Assembly (NCBI RefSeq): GCF_002760655.1
Contig: NZ_PDOC01000004.1
Span: forward strand, 248,001-312,000
From: Massilia eurypsychrophila
GTDB taxonomy: Bacteria > Pseudomonadota > Gammaproteobacteria > Burkholderiales > Burkholderiaceae_D
Reading direction: 5' to 3'
Length of the DNA: 64,000 nucleotides
This document shows, in pieces, positions 41,116-49,283 of the stretch; within the stretch, counting starts at the first letter, position 1, and the number at the start of each line of letters is the position of its first letter. Below the pieces are notes generated by a model. That model was not told the DNA's origin, did not search any database, and worked only from the letters and a program-made list of their open reading frames with translations. The translations under genes were made by a program, and so were the position numbers.

Positions 41116-41547
41116 TCACTTGTTGGCGGCGCGCTTCAGCCAGCGCATCAGCGCCCCCACCAGCGGCAACTTCTCGTACAGTTCCTCGGCCGCGTCCCAG
41201 TAGTCGCGGTGCATGACGACGGCGCCGGCGTCGTCGAAGCGGATGTGGGTGGAGCCGCGGATGCACTGGCGTTCGCGCGAGAAACGTTTCATGCGGAAAG
41301 CGAAATCCCAGGCCAGGAAGGCGTCGCCCCCTTGCAGGACGCGGGTGCCGACGGCGAAGCGCGGCTCGTCGACCTGTTCGTACATGTGGCGAAAGATCGC
41401 CGTGATCGGCACGATGCCGCGCACCTCGTTGAAGGGGTCCTTGAACTGCGCGTCGGGCGCGTAGATCGCCGGCAGCTGCGACAGCGATTCGAGGCTGAGC
41501 GTCTCGTAAAAGCGGACCAGCCGGTCGAGTTGTTCCTGGTGTTTCAT
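41116..41547 (-). CDS. SnoaL-like (NTF2 fold) protein
   Basis: A 143-residue protein with the NTF2/SnoaL pattern: an N-terminal helix LDRLVRFYETLSLESL, YAPDAQFKDPFNEVRG (the usual polar cavity motif), and FAFRMKRFSRERQCIRGSTHIRFDDAG. Members act as isomerases, cyclases or binding proteins for small lipophilic compounds. It is the last tightly coupled gene of the operon (ATGA with the SDR). In related light or singlet-oxygen clusters an equivalent small protein is regularly present; its reaction is unknown. Confidence 0.75.
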   Translation of the reverse strand: MKHQEQLDRLVRFYETLSLESLSQLPAIYAPDAQFKDPFNEVRGIVPITAIFRHMYEQVDEPRFAVGTRVLQGGDAFLAWDFAFRMKRFSRERQCIRGSTHIRFDDAGAVVMHRDYWDAAEELYEKLPLVGALMRWLKRAANK

Positions 41548-42311
41548 AGCCCCGTCACCTTGTGGATCAGCCAGAAGTATGCGCGGTACGGCAGCAGGCG
41601 CGCAAGGCGCATGCTGTTGGTGAAGCGGCGCGGGAAGTGCACGTGGAACTGGCCGTGTTCGATCCCCTTGAGCATCGCCGCCGCCGCCTCGTCGGCGCTG
41701 ATAATGGCCGGCATCGGAAAGTCGTTGTGGGCCGTCAGCGGTGTGTCGACGAAGCCGGGATTGATCTGATAGACGGCGATGCCGCGCGGGCGCAGGTCGA
41801 GGTACAGCGACTCGGCCAAATTGATCAGCGCCGCCTTGGTCGGCCCGTACACCAGCGCCTTCGGCAAGCCGCCGAAACCGGCCACCGACGCGACGATGCC
41901 AATGCCGCCGGCGCCCTGGCGCAGCAGCACCGGCAGCACCGCGTCGAGGCAGTTGAAGGCGCCGCGCAGGTTCAGGTCGACCATCGCGTTGGCCGCGGCC
42001 AGGTCGAAGCTGTCGGCGCGCATCTCGTTGTAGCCGCCGGCGACCACCAGCACCAGGTCGATGCCGCCCCAGGCGGCGACGATGGCGTCGCGCGCGGCCA
42101 GCACGCTGGCGTGGTCGGTGACGTCGAGCGGCAGCGCCAGCGCGTTTTGCGAGCCGGCGGCGGCGGCATCGAGCCTGGCGGCGTTGCGGGCCGACAGCGC
42201 CACCCGCGCGCCTTGGCGCAGCAGCCGGGCGGCAGCGGCGGCGCCGATGCCGGTCGAGGCGCCGATCATCCAGACGCGCTTGCCCGACCAGGAGTCGATG
42301 CGCGGATTCAT
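41544..42311 (-). CDS. SDR-family oxidoreductase
   Basis: A 255-residue short-chain dehydrogenase: cofactor motif GASTGIGAAAAARLL, VVAGGYNE in place of the common NNAG, a serine in VASVAGFGGLP and the catalytic Y-x3-K in VYGPTKAAL. The C-terminus (MRLARLLPYRAYFWLIHKVTGL) is hydrophobic and basic, suggesting membrane association, as in SDRs acting on lipids. It overlaps the neighbours on both sides by ATGA and so is part of the light-type operon. Confidence 0.85.
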   Translation of the reverse strand: MNPRIDSWSGKRVWMIGASTGIGAAAAARLLRQGARVALSARNAARLDAAAAGSQNALALPLDVTDHASVLAARDAIVAAWGGIDLVLVVAGGYNEMRADSFDLAAANAMVDLNLRGAFNCLDAVLPVLLRQGAGGIGIVASVAGFGGLPKALVYGPTKAALINLAESLYLDLRPRGIAVYQINPGFVDTPLTAHNDFPMPAIISADEAAAAMLKGIEHGQFHVHFPRRFTNSMRLARLLPYRAYFWLIHKVTGL

Positions 42312-42850
42312 CGCTTGGTGAACGACAGCGTCACGTGGCCAAGGTTGACGCCGAATTTGCTCATCGCGGTGCGGTTCAGCATGACCTTGCCGTCAATGAG
42401 GAACATCCAGTCTTCCATGTCGACGTTGTAGACCTTGTCGCCGACCGGCTGCGCCAGCACGTACTTCCAGCGCAGCGCGTTGCCGGACTCGATTCCTTCG
42501 GCCACGCCGACGACGTCCGGCGCCGTCGCGGTATAGGTTCCGGGGCCGGTCTTGCGGATCGTCCAGACGCGCTTTTGTGTGGTGCCGTCGGAGTAGGTGA
42601 AGTCTTCGTCGAGCGTGCCGGTGTCGCCGACCCAGCTGCAGCGCATCACGACGACGAAGCGCTTGACGACGTCGCCGGAGCGGTCCTGGAACATGCCGTG
42701 GGCGTCGAGGGTGCCGTTGAAATAGCGCTGGATGTCGAGGCGCGGGGACTCTTTCGCATACTGGTCCGGCTTGGGCGACGAACAGCCGCCGAGCGCCACA
42801 CCGAGGGCCGCGCCGATCGCCAGCGCGCCGAAAAATCGTTTGGTATTCAT
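42308..42850 (-). CDS. DUF3833 lipoprotein
   Basis: A 180-residue lipoprotein with LGVALGGC as lipobox, then the DUF3833 pattern: YFNGTLDAHGMFQDRSGDVVKRF, DEDFTYSDGTTQKRVWTI, WKYVLAQPVGDKVYNVDMEDWMFLIDG. This lipocalin-like family is nearly always encoded with Cfa-like enzymes, chalcone-isomerase-like proteins and DUF1365 genes. It is probably an envelope lipid-binding factor. It starts 16 nt after the transporter gene. Confidence 0.85.
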   Translation of the reverse strand: MNTKRFFGALAIGAALGVALGGCSSPKPDQYAKESPRLDIQRYFNGTLDAHGMFQDRSGDVVKRFVVVMRCSWVGDTGTLDEDFTYSDGTTQKRVWTIRKTGPGTYTATAPDVVGVAEGIESGNALRWKYVLAQPVGDKVYNVDMEDWMFLIDGKVMLNRTAMSKFGVNLGHVTLSFTKR

Positions 42851-42866
42851 GCTATCTCCTTATAGA

Positions 42867-44099
42867 TCAACAATCGCGTAGCGGCGCGCGCCACAGCATG
42901 GCGGCGGCCGTCAGTTTCAATGCACACGGCAGCAGCGCGTACGCCCCCGCCAACGCGCCCACCGCGCCCTGCCCGCCCGGCACGTAGCCGAACCAGCCAA
43001 GCAGCGGCAGCGCAATGCCGGCGGCCAGCGCCAGCGTCAGTTGCACGCCCCAGTTCCACACGCCGAAATAGGCCGCCTCGCGCGAGCCGCCATGGCCGGC
43101 CTTGCCGATCACGCCGGCCAGCAGCGCCGGCGGCAGCGCCAGGTCGGCGCCAAGCGCAATCCCCGACAGCAGGCAGATCACGCCAAAGCCGACCGCGGCG
43201 CCGGGCGCCAGGCCAAACGCCCAGACGAATACCAGCGCCGAGGCCAGCATGGCGCCGGCCCACACGCGCGCCTCGCCGAAGCGGCGTGCCAGCGCGATCC
43301 ACAGCGGCATCGACAGCGCCGCGGCGCAAAAGTACAGGATCAGGAAGGGGCCCGACATGGTGGCCAGGCGCAGGCGGTCGGCGGCAAAAAACAAGAACAG
43401 CGTGGCCGGGATGGCCGACGCCACCCCGTTGACCAGCAGGACGGCGAACAGCGCGCGAAAGCGCGGCTCGCGAAACGGCATGGCCAGCGAGCGCCAGTCC
43501 AGCGGCGCGGCGGCGGCGGTGGCGGCGGGACGGTCGGCCTTGGCCAGCAACAGCGCGCCGCCAAGGCCCAGCGCCACGGCGAACGCGATCGCCAGGGCGT
43601 CGTAGCCGGCGGCGGCGGTGACGCCGGCGGCCAGCACCACGCCGACCAGGCCGCACGCTTCGCGCACGCCGGTCACGCGGGCGCGCTCGCTCGGTGCGTG
43701 CGACAGCGCCGCGCCCCAGCTCTGGTGCGCGATGGTGGCCAGGCTGAAGCCAAGGTAGACCAGCATCAGGGTGGCGCCGAACCAGGCCAGCGTGGCGCCG
43801 CCCGCCATCGCCGGCGGGTTGAACAGCGCAATGAAGCTGGCCAGCAGCAGCGGCAGCGCCAGCGCCACGTAGCGCGCATAGGCGCCGCCGCCGCGCTCGA
43901 TCCACCAGCCGAGCAGCGGATCGATGAAGGCGGCGGCGATGCGCGCGACCAGCAGAGCGGCGCCGATCAGCGCCAGCGGCAAGCCGGCGCGCACGGCATA
44001 AAACTGCGGCAGGTAAACGTAGATGGGCAGCGCCACCATGGCCAGCGGCAGGCCGAAGAAGCCGTAGTACAGCAGCTTGGGCAGGCCGAGCGCGGTCAC
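42867..44099 (-). CDS. MFS transporter, GPH (sugar:cation symporter-like) type
   Basis: A 410-residue membrane protein with about twelve helices. The N-terminus LGLPKLLYYGFFGLPLAMVALPIYVYLPQFYA and the loop AFIDPLLGWWIERGGG follow the MelB-type GPH family. Start is GTG at 44099, overlapping the previous stop by GTGA; a longer frame upstream is antisense or neighbour sequence. In light and singlet-oxygen clusters this gene type accompanies Cfa-like lipid modification, so a lipid or small-molecule cargo is as plausible as a sugar. Confidence 0.87.
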   Translation of the reverse strand: MTALGLPKLLYYGFFGLPLAMVALPIYVYLPQFYAVRAGLPLALIGAALLVARIAAAFIDPLLGWWIERGGGAYARYVALALPLLLASFIALFNPPAMAGGATLAWFGATLMLVYLGFSLATIAHQSWGAALSHAPSERARVTGVREACGLVGVVLAAGVTAAAGYDALAIAFAVALGLGGALLLAKADRPAATAAAAPLDWRSLAMPFREPRFRALFAVLLVNGVASAIPATLFLFFAADRLRLATMSGPFLILYFCAAALSMPLWIALARRFGEARVWAGAMLASALVFVWAFGLAPGAAVGFGVICLLSGIALGADLALPPALLAGVIGKAGHGGSREAAYFGVWNWGVQLTLALAAGIALPLLGWFGYVPGGQGAVGALAGAYALLPCALKLTAAAMLWRAPLRDC

Positions 44100-44638
44100 G
44101 GCGGCGGCGCGGCGTTGGCCAGCAGCGCGGTGCGCAGCGCCGGCGCGGTGGTGGCCGGATCGAGCCAGATGCCGAAGAAGGCGCGCGCAAATGCCGGTTC
44201 GGCGATATTCCCGAGTGGTTTGCCGTCGAGGTAAAAGCGGGCGCCCTCGCCCGGCAGGTTGACGCCGGTGATGCGGCTGCCTTCGTTTACGTCGGGGAAC
44301 AGCGCAGTCATCTGCGCCAGCCAGGCCTTGCGCTGTGCGGCGCTGCCGGCGCCGATCTTGGCCATCTGTTCGGCGCTGGCTTGGGCGATCTTGGCGCCAT
44401 CGAGCTTGCGCGCGTAGCGCAGTTCGAGCGCGAACGGCGCCTGCGGCTGGTAGCCCTGCGGCCCGACCCACAGCTCGGCCGAGTAGATCTTCATGGTGAA
44501 CCAGGTGAAGGTGCCGGCGCCGGCCAGGCGCGCCTGCGGGATCGACTGTTCGACGTGGCCGGGGACGGCGACGGCCTGCGCCAGAACGCACGCGCACGCC
44601 AGCGACAACAGTGCGACCAGGCGGCGCAGCGTGATCAT
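44096..44638 (-). CDS. Chalcone-isomerase-like periplasmic protein
   Basis: A 180-residue protein with a signal peptide (RRLVALLSLACACVLAQAVA). The mature part, VPGHVEQSIPQARLAGAGTF, TMKIYSAELWVG, FALELRYARKLDGAKIAQAS and FPDVNEGSRITGVNLPGEGARFYLDGKPLG, is the bacterial chalcone-isomerase-like (Chalcone_3) fold. Bacterial members are not plant-type isomerases; most are thought to bind lipids. It overlaps cfa and the transporter gene by four bases each. Confidence 0.85.
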   Translation of the reverse strand: MITLRRLVALLSLACACVLAQAVAVPGHVEQSIPQARLAGAGTFTWFTMKIYSAELWVGPQGYQPQAPFALELRYARKLDGAKIAQASAEQMAKIGAGSAAQRKAWLAQMTALFPDVNEGSRITGVNLPGEGARFYLDGKPLGNIAEPAFARAFFGIWLDPATTAPALRTALLANAAPPP

Positions 44639-45855
44639 TTCTTCACCAGCGTGAAGTGCATGACGTTGGTGTTGCCGGCCCTGAAGGCGGCCTCGCAATA
44701 GCACAGGTAAAATTCCCAGGTCAGGATGAAGCGCTCGTCGAAGCCCTGCGCGCGGACCGTGTCGAGCCGCGCGTGGAACACCTTGCGCCAGGCCGCCAGC
44801 GTGTCGGCGTAGTCGATGCCGAAGCTGAACCGATCGACTACTTCAAGGCCATGTGCGGCGGCCAGGCTGGCGAATCTTGACGGCGACGGCAGCATCCCGC
44901 CGGGGAAGATGAACTGCTGGATGAAGTCGGTGCCCTTGCGATAGCGCTCGAACAGTTCGTCGGCGATGACGATGGTCTGCACGCAGGCGCGCCCGCCGGC
45001 ATTGAGGCTGTTGGCGATGCATTCGAAATAGCTCGGCCAGTAGCTTTCGCCGACCGCCTCGAACATCTCGATCGACGCCACCGCGTCGTAGCCGCCGACG
45101 CTGTCGCGGTAGTCGCGCAGGTGCAGGTCGACCTGGGCGGCAAGGCCGGCGTCGTCGATGCGCTTGACGGCGTACGCCAGCTGCTCGGACGACAGTGTCA
45201 GGCCAGTGACGTAGGCGCCGCGCTCGCGCGCCGCCATTTCGGCAAAGCCTCCCCAGCCGCAGCCGATCTCCAGCACCCGCGCGCCAGGGGCGAGCTGCAG
45301 CTGGCCGAGGATACGACGGTATTTTTCCGCCTGCGCCTTCTCCAGGCTGGCGCCGCTCGCGTCGTTGAACAGCGCGCTCGAATAGGTCATCGACGGATCG
45401 AGCCACAGCTTGTAGAACTCGTTGCCGATGTCGTAGTGGGCGTGGATGTTCTTCAGGCTGCCCGCCTTGCTGTTGCGGTTCAGCAGATGCTTGACGCGGT
45501 AGGCCAGGCTTCCCCACCAGCTGCCATACACCAGCGCTTCGATCTGGGTGCGGTTGCGCGCCAGCAGTTCGATCAGGCCGGCCAGGTTACTGGTCGTCCA
45601 GTCGCCGGCGATGTACGACTCGGCAAAGCCGATGTCGCCGGCGCGCGCCGACTGGGTAAACAGGTTCCAGTTCTTCAGCTCCAGCGCGATGGGAGACGCT
45701 CCGTGTCCGAAGTGGCGCACCTCGCCGTCGGGCGTGCGCAGCGCCAGCGCGCCGTGCTGCAGGTTCGACATCAGCTTGAGGAAGATGCGCGCCGCCGCCG
45801 GCGCCGGCGACGCGACGACCGCCTGGCCGAGGGTTTGGATGGATTCGGAAGTCAT
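44635..45855 (-). CDS. cfa: Cyclopropane-fatty-acyl-phospholipid synthase-like methyltransferase
   Basis: A 406-residue SAM-dependent enzyme acting on unsaturated acyl chains of membrane phospholipids. The N-terminal lipid-binding domain (GFAESYIAGDWTTSNLAGLIELLARN) precedes HYDIGNEFYKLWLDPSMTYSSALF, the SAM motif VLEIGCGWGGFAE, and the active-site region EMFEAVGESYWPSYF. Length is normal. Because its neighbours are a flavin oxidoreductase and DUF1365, the final product may be other than a cyclopropane, for instance a methylated, methylene or furan fatty acid as described for the Rhodobacter Ufa pathway (from memory). Confidence 0.9.
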   Translation of the reverse strand: MTSESIQTLGQAVVASPAPAAARIFLKLMSNLQHGALALRTPDGEVRHFGHGASPIALELKNWNLFTQSARAGDIGFAESYIAGDWTTSNLAGLIELLARNRTQIEALVYGSWWGSLAYRVKHLLNRNSKAGSLKNIHAHYDIGNEFYKLWLDPSMTYSSALFNDASGASLEKAQAEKYRRILGQLQLAPGARVLEIGCGWGGFAEMAARERGAYVTGLTLSSEQLAYAVKRIDDAGLAAQVDLHLRDYRDSVGGYDAVASIEMFEAVGESYWPSYFECIANSLNAGGRACVQTIVIADELFERYRKGTDFIQQFIFPGGMLPSPSRFASLAAAHGLEVVDRFSFGIDYADTLAAWRKVFHARLDTVRAQGFDERFILTWEFYLCYCEAAFRAGNTNVMHFTLVKK

Positions 45856-46646
45856 CGGGTTACCTTGTTTTGGGGTGGCGCAGGTTGGGAATGGAACGGG
45901 ACGCGCTTGAGCCAGAGGCGCAGTGCCTGGATATGGATGCGGGCGACTACGCCGATGGTCATCAGCGGATACGTGAAGAAGGCGATGGCGACGCGCGCGC
46001 TGGTGATCGGCGCGCCGCTGCCGGAGACGCTTGTTTGCAGCAGCAGCTCGCCGGCGGTGTCTTCATGGTCGATGCGCGCCAGCGTCGCCTCGGCGGCGCC
46101 GCGCATCGAGCGCATGAAGCGGAAGCGGTAGCTGCCGTCGACCGGGAAAAACGGCGACACGTGGAACACCTTGCGCGCGCTGATCTCGGCGCCGTTGGCC
46201 AGGTCGCCGCCGTTATCGAGCAGGTAGAAGTGGCGCTCGCCGAAAGTATTGCGCACGTCGCACAGCACCGCGCGCAGGGCCCCGTCGGCGCGGTGGCAAA
46301 ACCAGAACGAGACGGGATTGAAGACGTAGCCGAGCACCCGCGGCATCGCCTGCAGCCACACTTCGCCGTCGGCATCGAGCACGCCTTCGCGCGCCAGCAG
46401 CGCGTCGATCCAGGCGGTGAGCGGCGTGCTGCCGTCGCCGTGGTCGGCATCGTGGAACGACAACAGGTTGAAGCGGTTGCGCGCAAACAGCGCGCAGCGC
46501 GGGCTGGCAGTGCCCATCGCGCGCAGCGGCAGGCGCAGATAGTAGGCGCGATAGGCGAATGCGTTCGCCACCGGCCGCACGCGCTTGTGGCGGACCTGGC
46601 CGAAGCACAGCTGCGGCGCCGGCGCGGCGCCCCCGTCAGGCCGCAT
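45852..46646 (-). CDS. DUF1365 domain protein
   Basis: A 264-residue protein of the DUF1365 family. Blocks such as CFGQVRHKRVRPVANAFAYRAYYLRLPL, WLQAMPRVLGYVFNPVSFWFCHRADGALRAVLCDVRNTFGERHFYLL and KVFHVSPFFPVDGSYRFRF are characteristic. The family's biochemistry is unknown to me, but it is strictly associated with FAD oxidoreductase and Cfa-like genes. It overlaps the oxidoreductase gene by 11 nt and cfa by 4 nt, which implies joint translation. Confidence 0.9.
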   Translation of the reverse strand: MRPDGGAAPAPQLCFGQVRHKRVRPVANAFAYRAYYLRLPLRAMGTASPRCALFARNRFNLLSFHDADHGDGSTPLTAWIDALLAREGVLDADGEVWLQAMPRVLGYVFNPVSFWFCHRADGALRAVLCDVRNTFGERHFYLLDNGGDLANGAEISARKVFHVSPFFPVDGSYRFRFMRSMRGAAEATLARIDHEDTAGELLLQTSVSGSGAPITSARVAIAFFTYPLMTIGVVARIHIQALRLWLKRVPFHSQPAPPQNKVTR

Positions 46647-47919
46647 GCCGGCGCGATGCCATCAGCGATGTCAGCGACGCCGCCACCGCCAGGCCCGACT
46701 TGAGGCCATCTTCATGAAAACCGTAGCCGGTCCAGGCGCCGGCAAACCAGGTGTTCTGCGCGCCCTGGATCTGCGCCAGCGCGCCTTGCGCGGCCACCGC
46801 CGCCTGGTCGAACACCGGATGGGCGTAGTCGAACGAGGCCAGCACGCGCGCCGGATCGGGCGCGTCGATCGGGTTGAGCGAGACGATTACCGGCGTGGTG
46901 CAGGGCAGCGGCTGCAGCATGTTGAGCAGGTAGTGCACGCAGACGTCGGGCGTGGCCGCGGCGGTGCTCTGGTAGTTCCACGCCGACCAGGCCTTGCGGC
47001 GCGCCGGCAGGCAGCTCGCATCGGTGTGCAGCACGGCGCGGTTCTGCTGGTAGCGGATGGCCGACAGCAGGTCGCGCTCGTCGGCGCGAGCGTCGCCCAG
47101 CAGCGCCAGCGCCTGGTCGCTGTGACAGGCGATGACGACGTGGTCGAACTGCTCGATGCCGGCGTCGGTCTCGATGCGCACCGCGCGCGCGCCGCCGCTG
47201 CCGCGCAGTACCGAGCGCACCGGGCTATTCAGGCGGCAAGACGGGATCGCCGCCAGCATCTTGTCGACGTAATTGCGCGAGCCGCCCCTGACGGTGCGCC
47301 ACTGCGGCCGCCCGCTGACCTGCAGCAGGCCGTGGTTGTGGCAAAAGCGCACGAAGGTCGACAGCGGAAACGCCAGCATCTGGTCCGACGGGCACGACCA
47401 GATGCACGCGGCCATCGGCAGCAAGTACCAGTTGCGGAACTGCGCGCTGTAGCCTTGCTGGTCGAGCCAGTCGCCGAGCGCCGCGTTCGGCATGGCGGCG
47501 CCCTGCGCCATCGCGCTCGCTTCGCGGTTAAAGCGCATGATGTCGCGCAGCATGCGCAGAAAGCGCGGGCGCAGCAGGTTGGCGCGCTGGGCGAACACGG
47601 TGTCGAGATTGGCACCGGCCCATTCGAGCATGGCGCCAGCGCCGAGCGGCAGCTTGACCGAGAACGACATCTCGCTGGGCGCGGTGTCGACGTCGAGTTC
47701 GTCGAACAGCTTGATCAGGTTCGGATAGGTGCGGTCGTTAAAGACGAGAAAACCCGTGTCGACGCCGAAGCTGGCGCCGTCGAGCGTGATGTCGACCGTG
47801 TTGCTGTGGCCGCCGAAATAGCTGCCCGCTTCCAGCAAGGTGACGTCGGCCGACGCCTGGGCGAGCCGGTACGCACACGACAAGCCGGAGATGCCGGCGC
47901 CTATCACCGCTATTTTCAT
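46636..47919 (-). CDS. FAD-dependent amine-oxidase-like oxidoreductase
   Basis: A 427-residue flavoprotein, first gene of the operon. The N-terminal KIAVIGAGISGLSCAYRLA and EAGSYFGGHSNTVD are the dinucleotide-binding motifs, DTGFLVFNDRTYPNL follows, and the C-terminal NTWFAGAWTGYGFHEDGLKSGLAVA closes the FAD site. Proteins of this type sit next to DUF1365 and cfa genes and are candidates for desaturating or oxidising the acyl chain. A TTGACT-N17-GATTAT promoter lies 60 nt upstream. Confidence 0.9.
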   Translation of the reverse strand: MKIAVIGAGISGLSCAYRLAQASADVTLLEAGSYFGGHSNTVDITLDGASFGVDTGFLVFNDRTYPNLIKLFDELDVDTAPSEMSFSVKLPLGAGAMLEWAGANLDTVFAQRANLLRPRFLRMLRDIMRFNREASAMAQGAAMPNAALGDWLDQQGYSAQFRNWYLLPMAACIWSCPSDQMLAFPLSTFVRFCHNHGLLQVSGRPQWRTVRGGSRNYVDKMLAAIPSCRLNSPVRSVLRGSGGARAVRIETDAGIEQFDHVVIACHSDQALALLGDARADERDLLSAIRYQQNRAVLHTDASCLPARRKAWSAWNYQSTAAATPDVCVHYLLNMLQPLPCTTPVIVSLNPIDAPDPARVLASFDYAHPVFDQAAVAAQGALAQIQGAQNTWFAGAWTGYGFHEDGLKSGLAVAASLTSLMASRRHAA

Positions 47920-47948
47920 GCCAACCCGCCTTCGTCATTGATCGATAT

Positions 47949-48023
47949 TTGTCGTGGACAAAATGCTTACGAGGCCAATAATCCACCAAAATCGGACAAG
48001 AGTCAATTGTGTGTCCTAGACAA
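47949..48023. promoter_or_regulatory. Cluster of TTGTC-type operator sites (operon side)
   Basis: TTGTC-GTG-GACAA (47949-47961) is a perfect palindrome with a 3-bp centre; GTGTC-CTA-GACAA (48011-48023) is the same site with one imperfect end and matches TTGTCNNGGACA on the other strand; a half site GGACAA lies at 47994-47999. They bracket the operon promoter and are likely targets of the adjacent MerR/B12 regulator. Confidence 0.55.
47978..48006 (-). promoter_or_regulatory. Promoter of the FAD oxidoreductase-cfa operon
   Basis: TTGACT (complement of 48001-48006), a 17-nt spacer and GATTAT (complement of 47978-47983). One TTGTCC site lies inside the spacer and others flank the promoter, so a repressor bound there would block it. 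Confidence 0.65.
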
Positions 48024-48138
48024 AGTAGTCGGGAGATGGTTAGATAGTGATACTTTGTAGCTGTCCGCGGCGCCGTCAGCGGCTTCGCAGTCCGAACGAA
48101 CTGAAGCAATCTTTATAGACATACAAGATCCGACGCAT

Positions 48139-48169
48139 TTGTCGTATTGTCGTCATCTCAATGTAGAAT
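48139..48169 (+). promoter_or_regulatory. Probable promoter and TTGTCGT direct repeat of the B12-dependent regulator gene
   Basis: TTGTCGT is repeated (48139-48145 and 48147-48153). The first copy can serve as -35, with TAGAAT (48164-48169) as -10 after 19 nt. The overlap would allow autoregulation. Confidence 0.45.
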
Positions 48170-48217
48170 GCAGACAGCCGCCGACAGAGCGGCGTGTCCT
48201 GAACAGGAACCGACACT

Positions 48218-49174
48218 TTGACCGAGCCCGACATGACCAGCGCCCCCCTCACTGCCGTACTGAGCAGCATTAGCGACGTCGAACGCGACATCGGCGTTGC
48301 CAAGGAAACCCTGCGGGTGTGGGAGCGCCGCTACGGCTTCCCGCAGCCGCAGCGCGACGCCAATGGCGAGCGCGTGTACCCGGCCGACCAGGTGCACCGG
48401 CTGTCGCTGGTCAAGCGGCTGCTCGACCAGGGTTACCGGCCGGGCAAGATCATGACGCTGGGCGCCGAGGAACTGTCTGAACTGGGCAGCAAGCTAAGTC
48501 CGGCGACCCCGCACCGCGGCCTGGACGACCCGGAAATTCGCGCCTGCATCGCGCTGCTGCGCTCGCACAAGATTGCTGAACTGCGCCAGCGTCTGTCGCA
48601 GTCGATCCTGCTGATGGGGCTGCAGCGCGGCGTGACCGAACTGATCGCCCCGCTGACCTCGGCCGTTGGCGCGGCCTGGGCGCGCGGCGAAGTGGCCGTG
48701 TTCGAAGAACACCTGTTCGCGGAAATGCTGCAAGGAGTGATGCGCACCGCCATCGCCGCCGCTACCCAGCAGGCCGGCCACGCGCTGGCCACGCCGCGCG
48801 TGCTGCTGACCACGGTGCCGCAGGAACGCCACGGCCTCGGCCTGCTGATGGCCGAAGCGCTGCTGGCGCTGGAGGGGGCGCACTGCGTCTCGCTCGGCGT
48901 GCAGACGCCGCTTGGCGATATTGTCGAAGCGGCACTGTCGCAGCGCGCCGACATCGTGGCGCTGTCGTTTTCCGGCGTCACTTCGCCGCGCGCGGCGGTC
49001 GAGAATGTCAACGAACTGCGCACCCGCCTGGGCGACCGCGCCGAAGTGTGGGCCGGCGGCGCCGGCGTCGAAGCGGCGCGGCGCCACCTCAATCCTGCCA
49101 ACGTGCTGAACCTGGGCGGCATTCCGGCGGCGGTGGCGCGCTGGCGTGCCCAGCATAGCGCGCTTGCCGCTTAA
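48218..49174 (+). CDS. MerR-family regulator with cobalamin-binding domain (CarH/LitR-like photoreceptor)
   Basis: A 318-residue regulator. The N-terminal MerR helix-turn-helix is DIGVAKETLRVWERRYGFPQP followed by the wing (RVYPADQVHRL). The C-terminal half is a B12-binding unit: W154-x9-E164-H165, the adenosyl-capping signature of CarH, and E203-R-H205-x2-G208, where His205 would be the lower cobalt ligand; VSLGVQTPLGDIV and VALSFSG follow. Such proteins bind DNA as dark-state tetramers with adenosylcobalamin and fall apart in light. It is divergent from the lipid operon. The start TTG 48218 has CAGGAA upstream; ATG 48233 is the alternative. Confidence 0.88.
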   Translation: MTEPDMTSAPLTAVLSSISDVERDIGVAKETLRVWERRYGFPQPQRDANGERVYPADQVHRLSLVKRLLDQGYRPGKIMTLGAEELSELGSKLSPATPHRGLDDPEIRACIALLRSHKIAELRQRLSQSILLMGLQRGVTELIAPLTSAVGAAWARGEVAVFEEHLFAEMLQGVMRTAIAAATQQAGHALATPRVLLTTVPQERHGLGLLMAEALLALEGAHCVSLGVQTPLGDIVEAALSQRADIVALSFSGVTSPRAAVENVNELRTRLGDRAEVWAGGAGVEAARRHLNPANVLNLGGIPAAVARWRAQHSALAA

Positions 49175-49283
49175 GCAACGCAGGCGGCGATGCACCGCCG
49201 TGCTCTGGTAAAATACCGGCCAGTCGATTCGTCGTGCCCGGCAGCGCCGGTCATGTGCATGCAGCGCCCGCCCCAAGACACCC

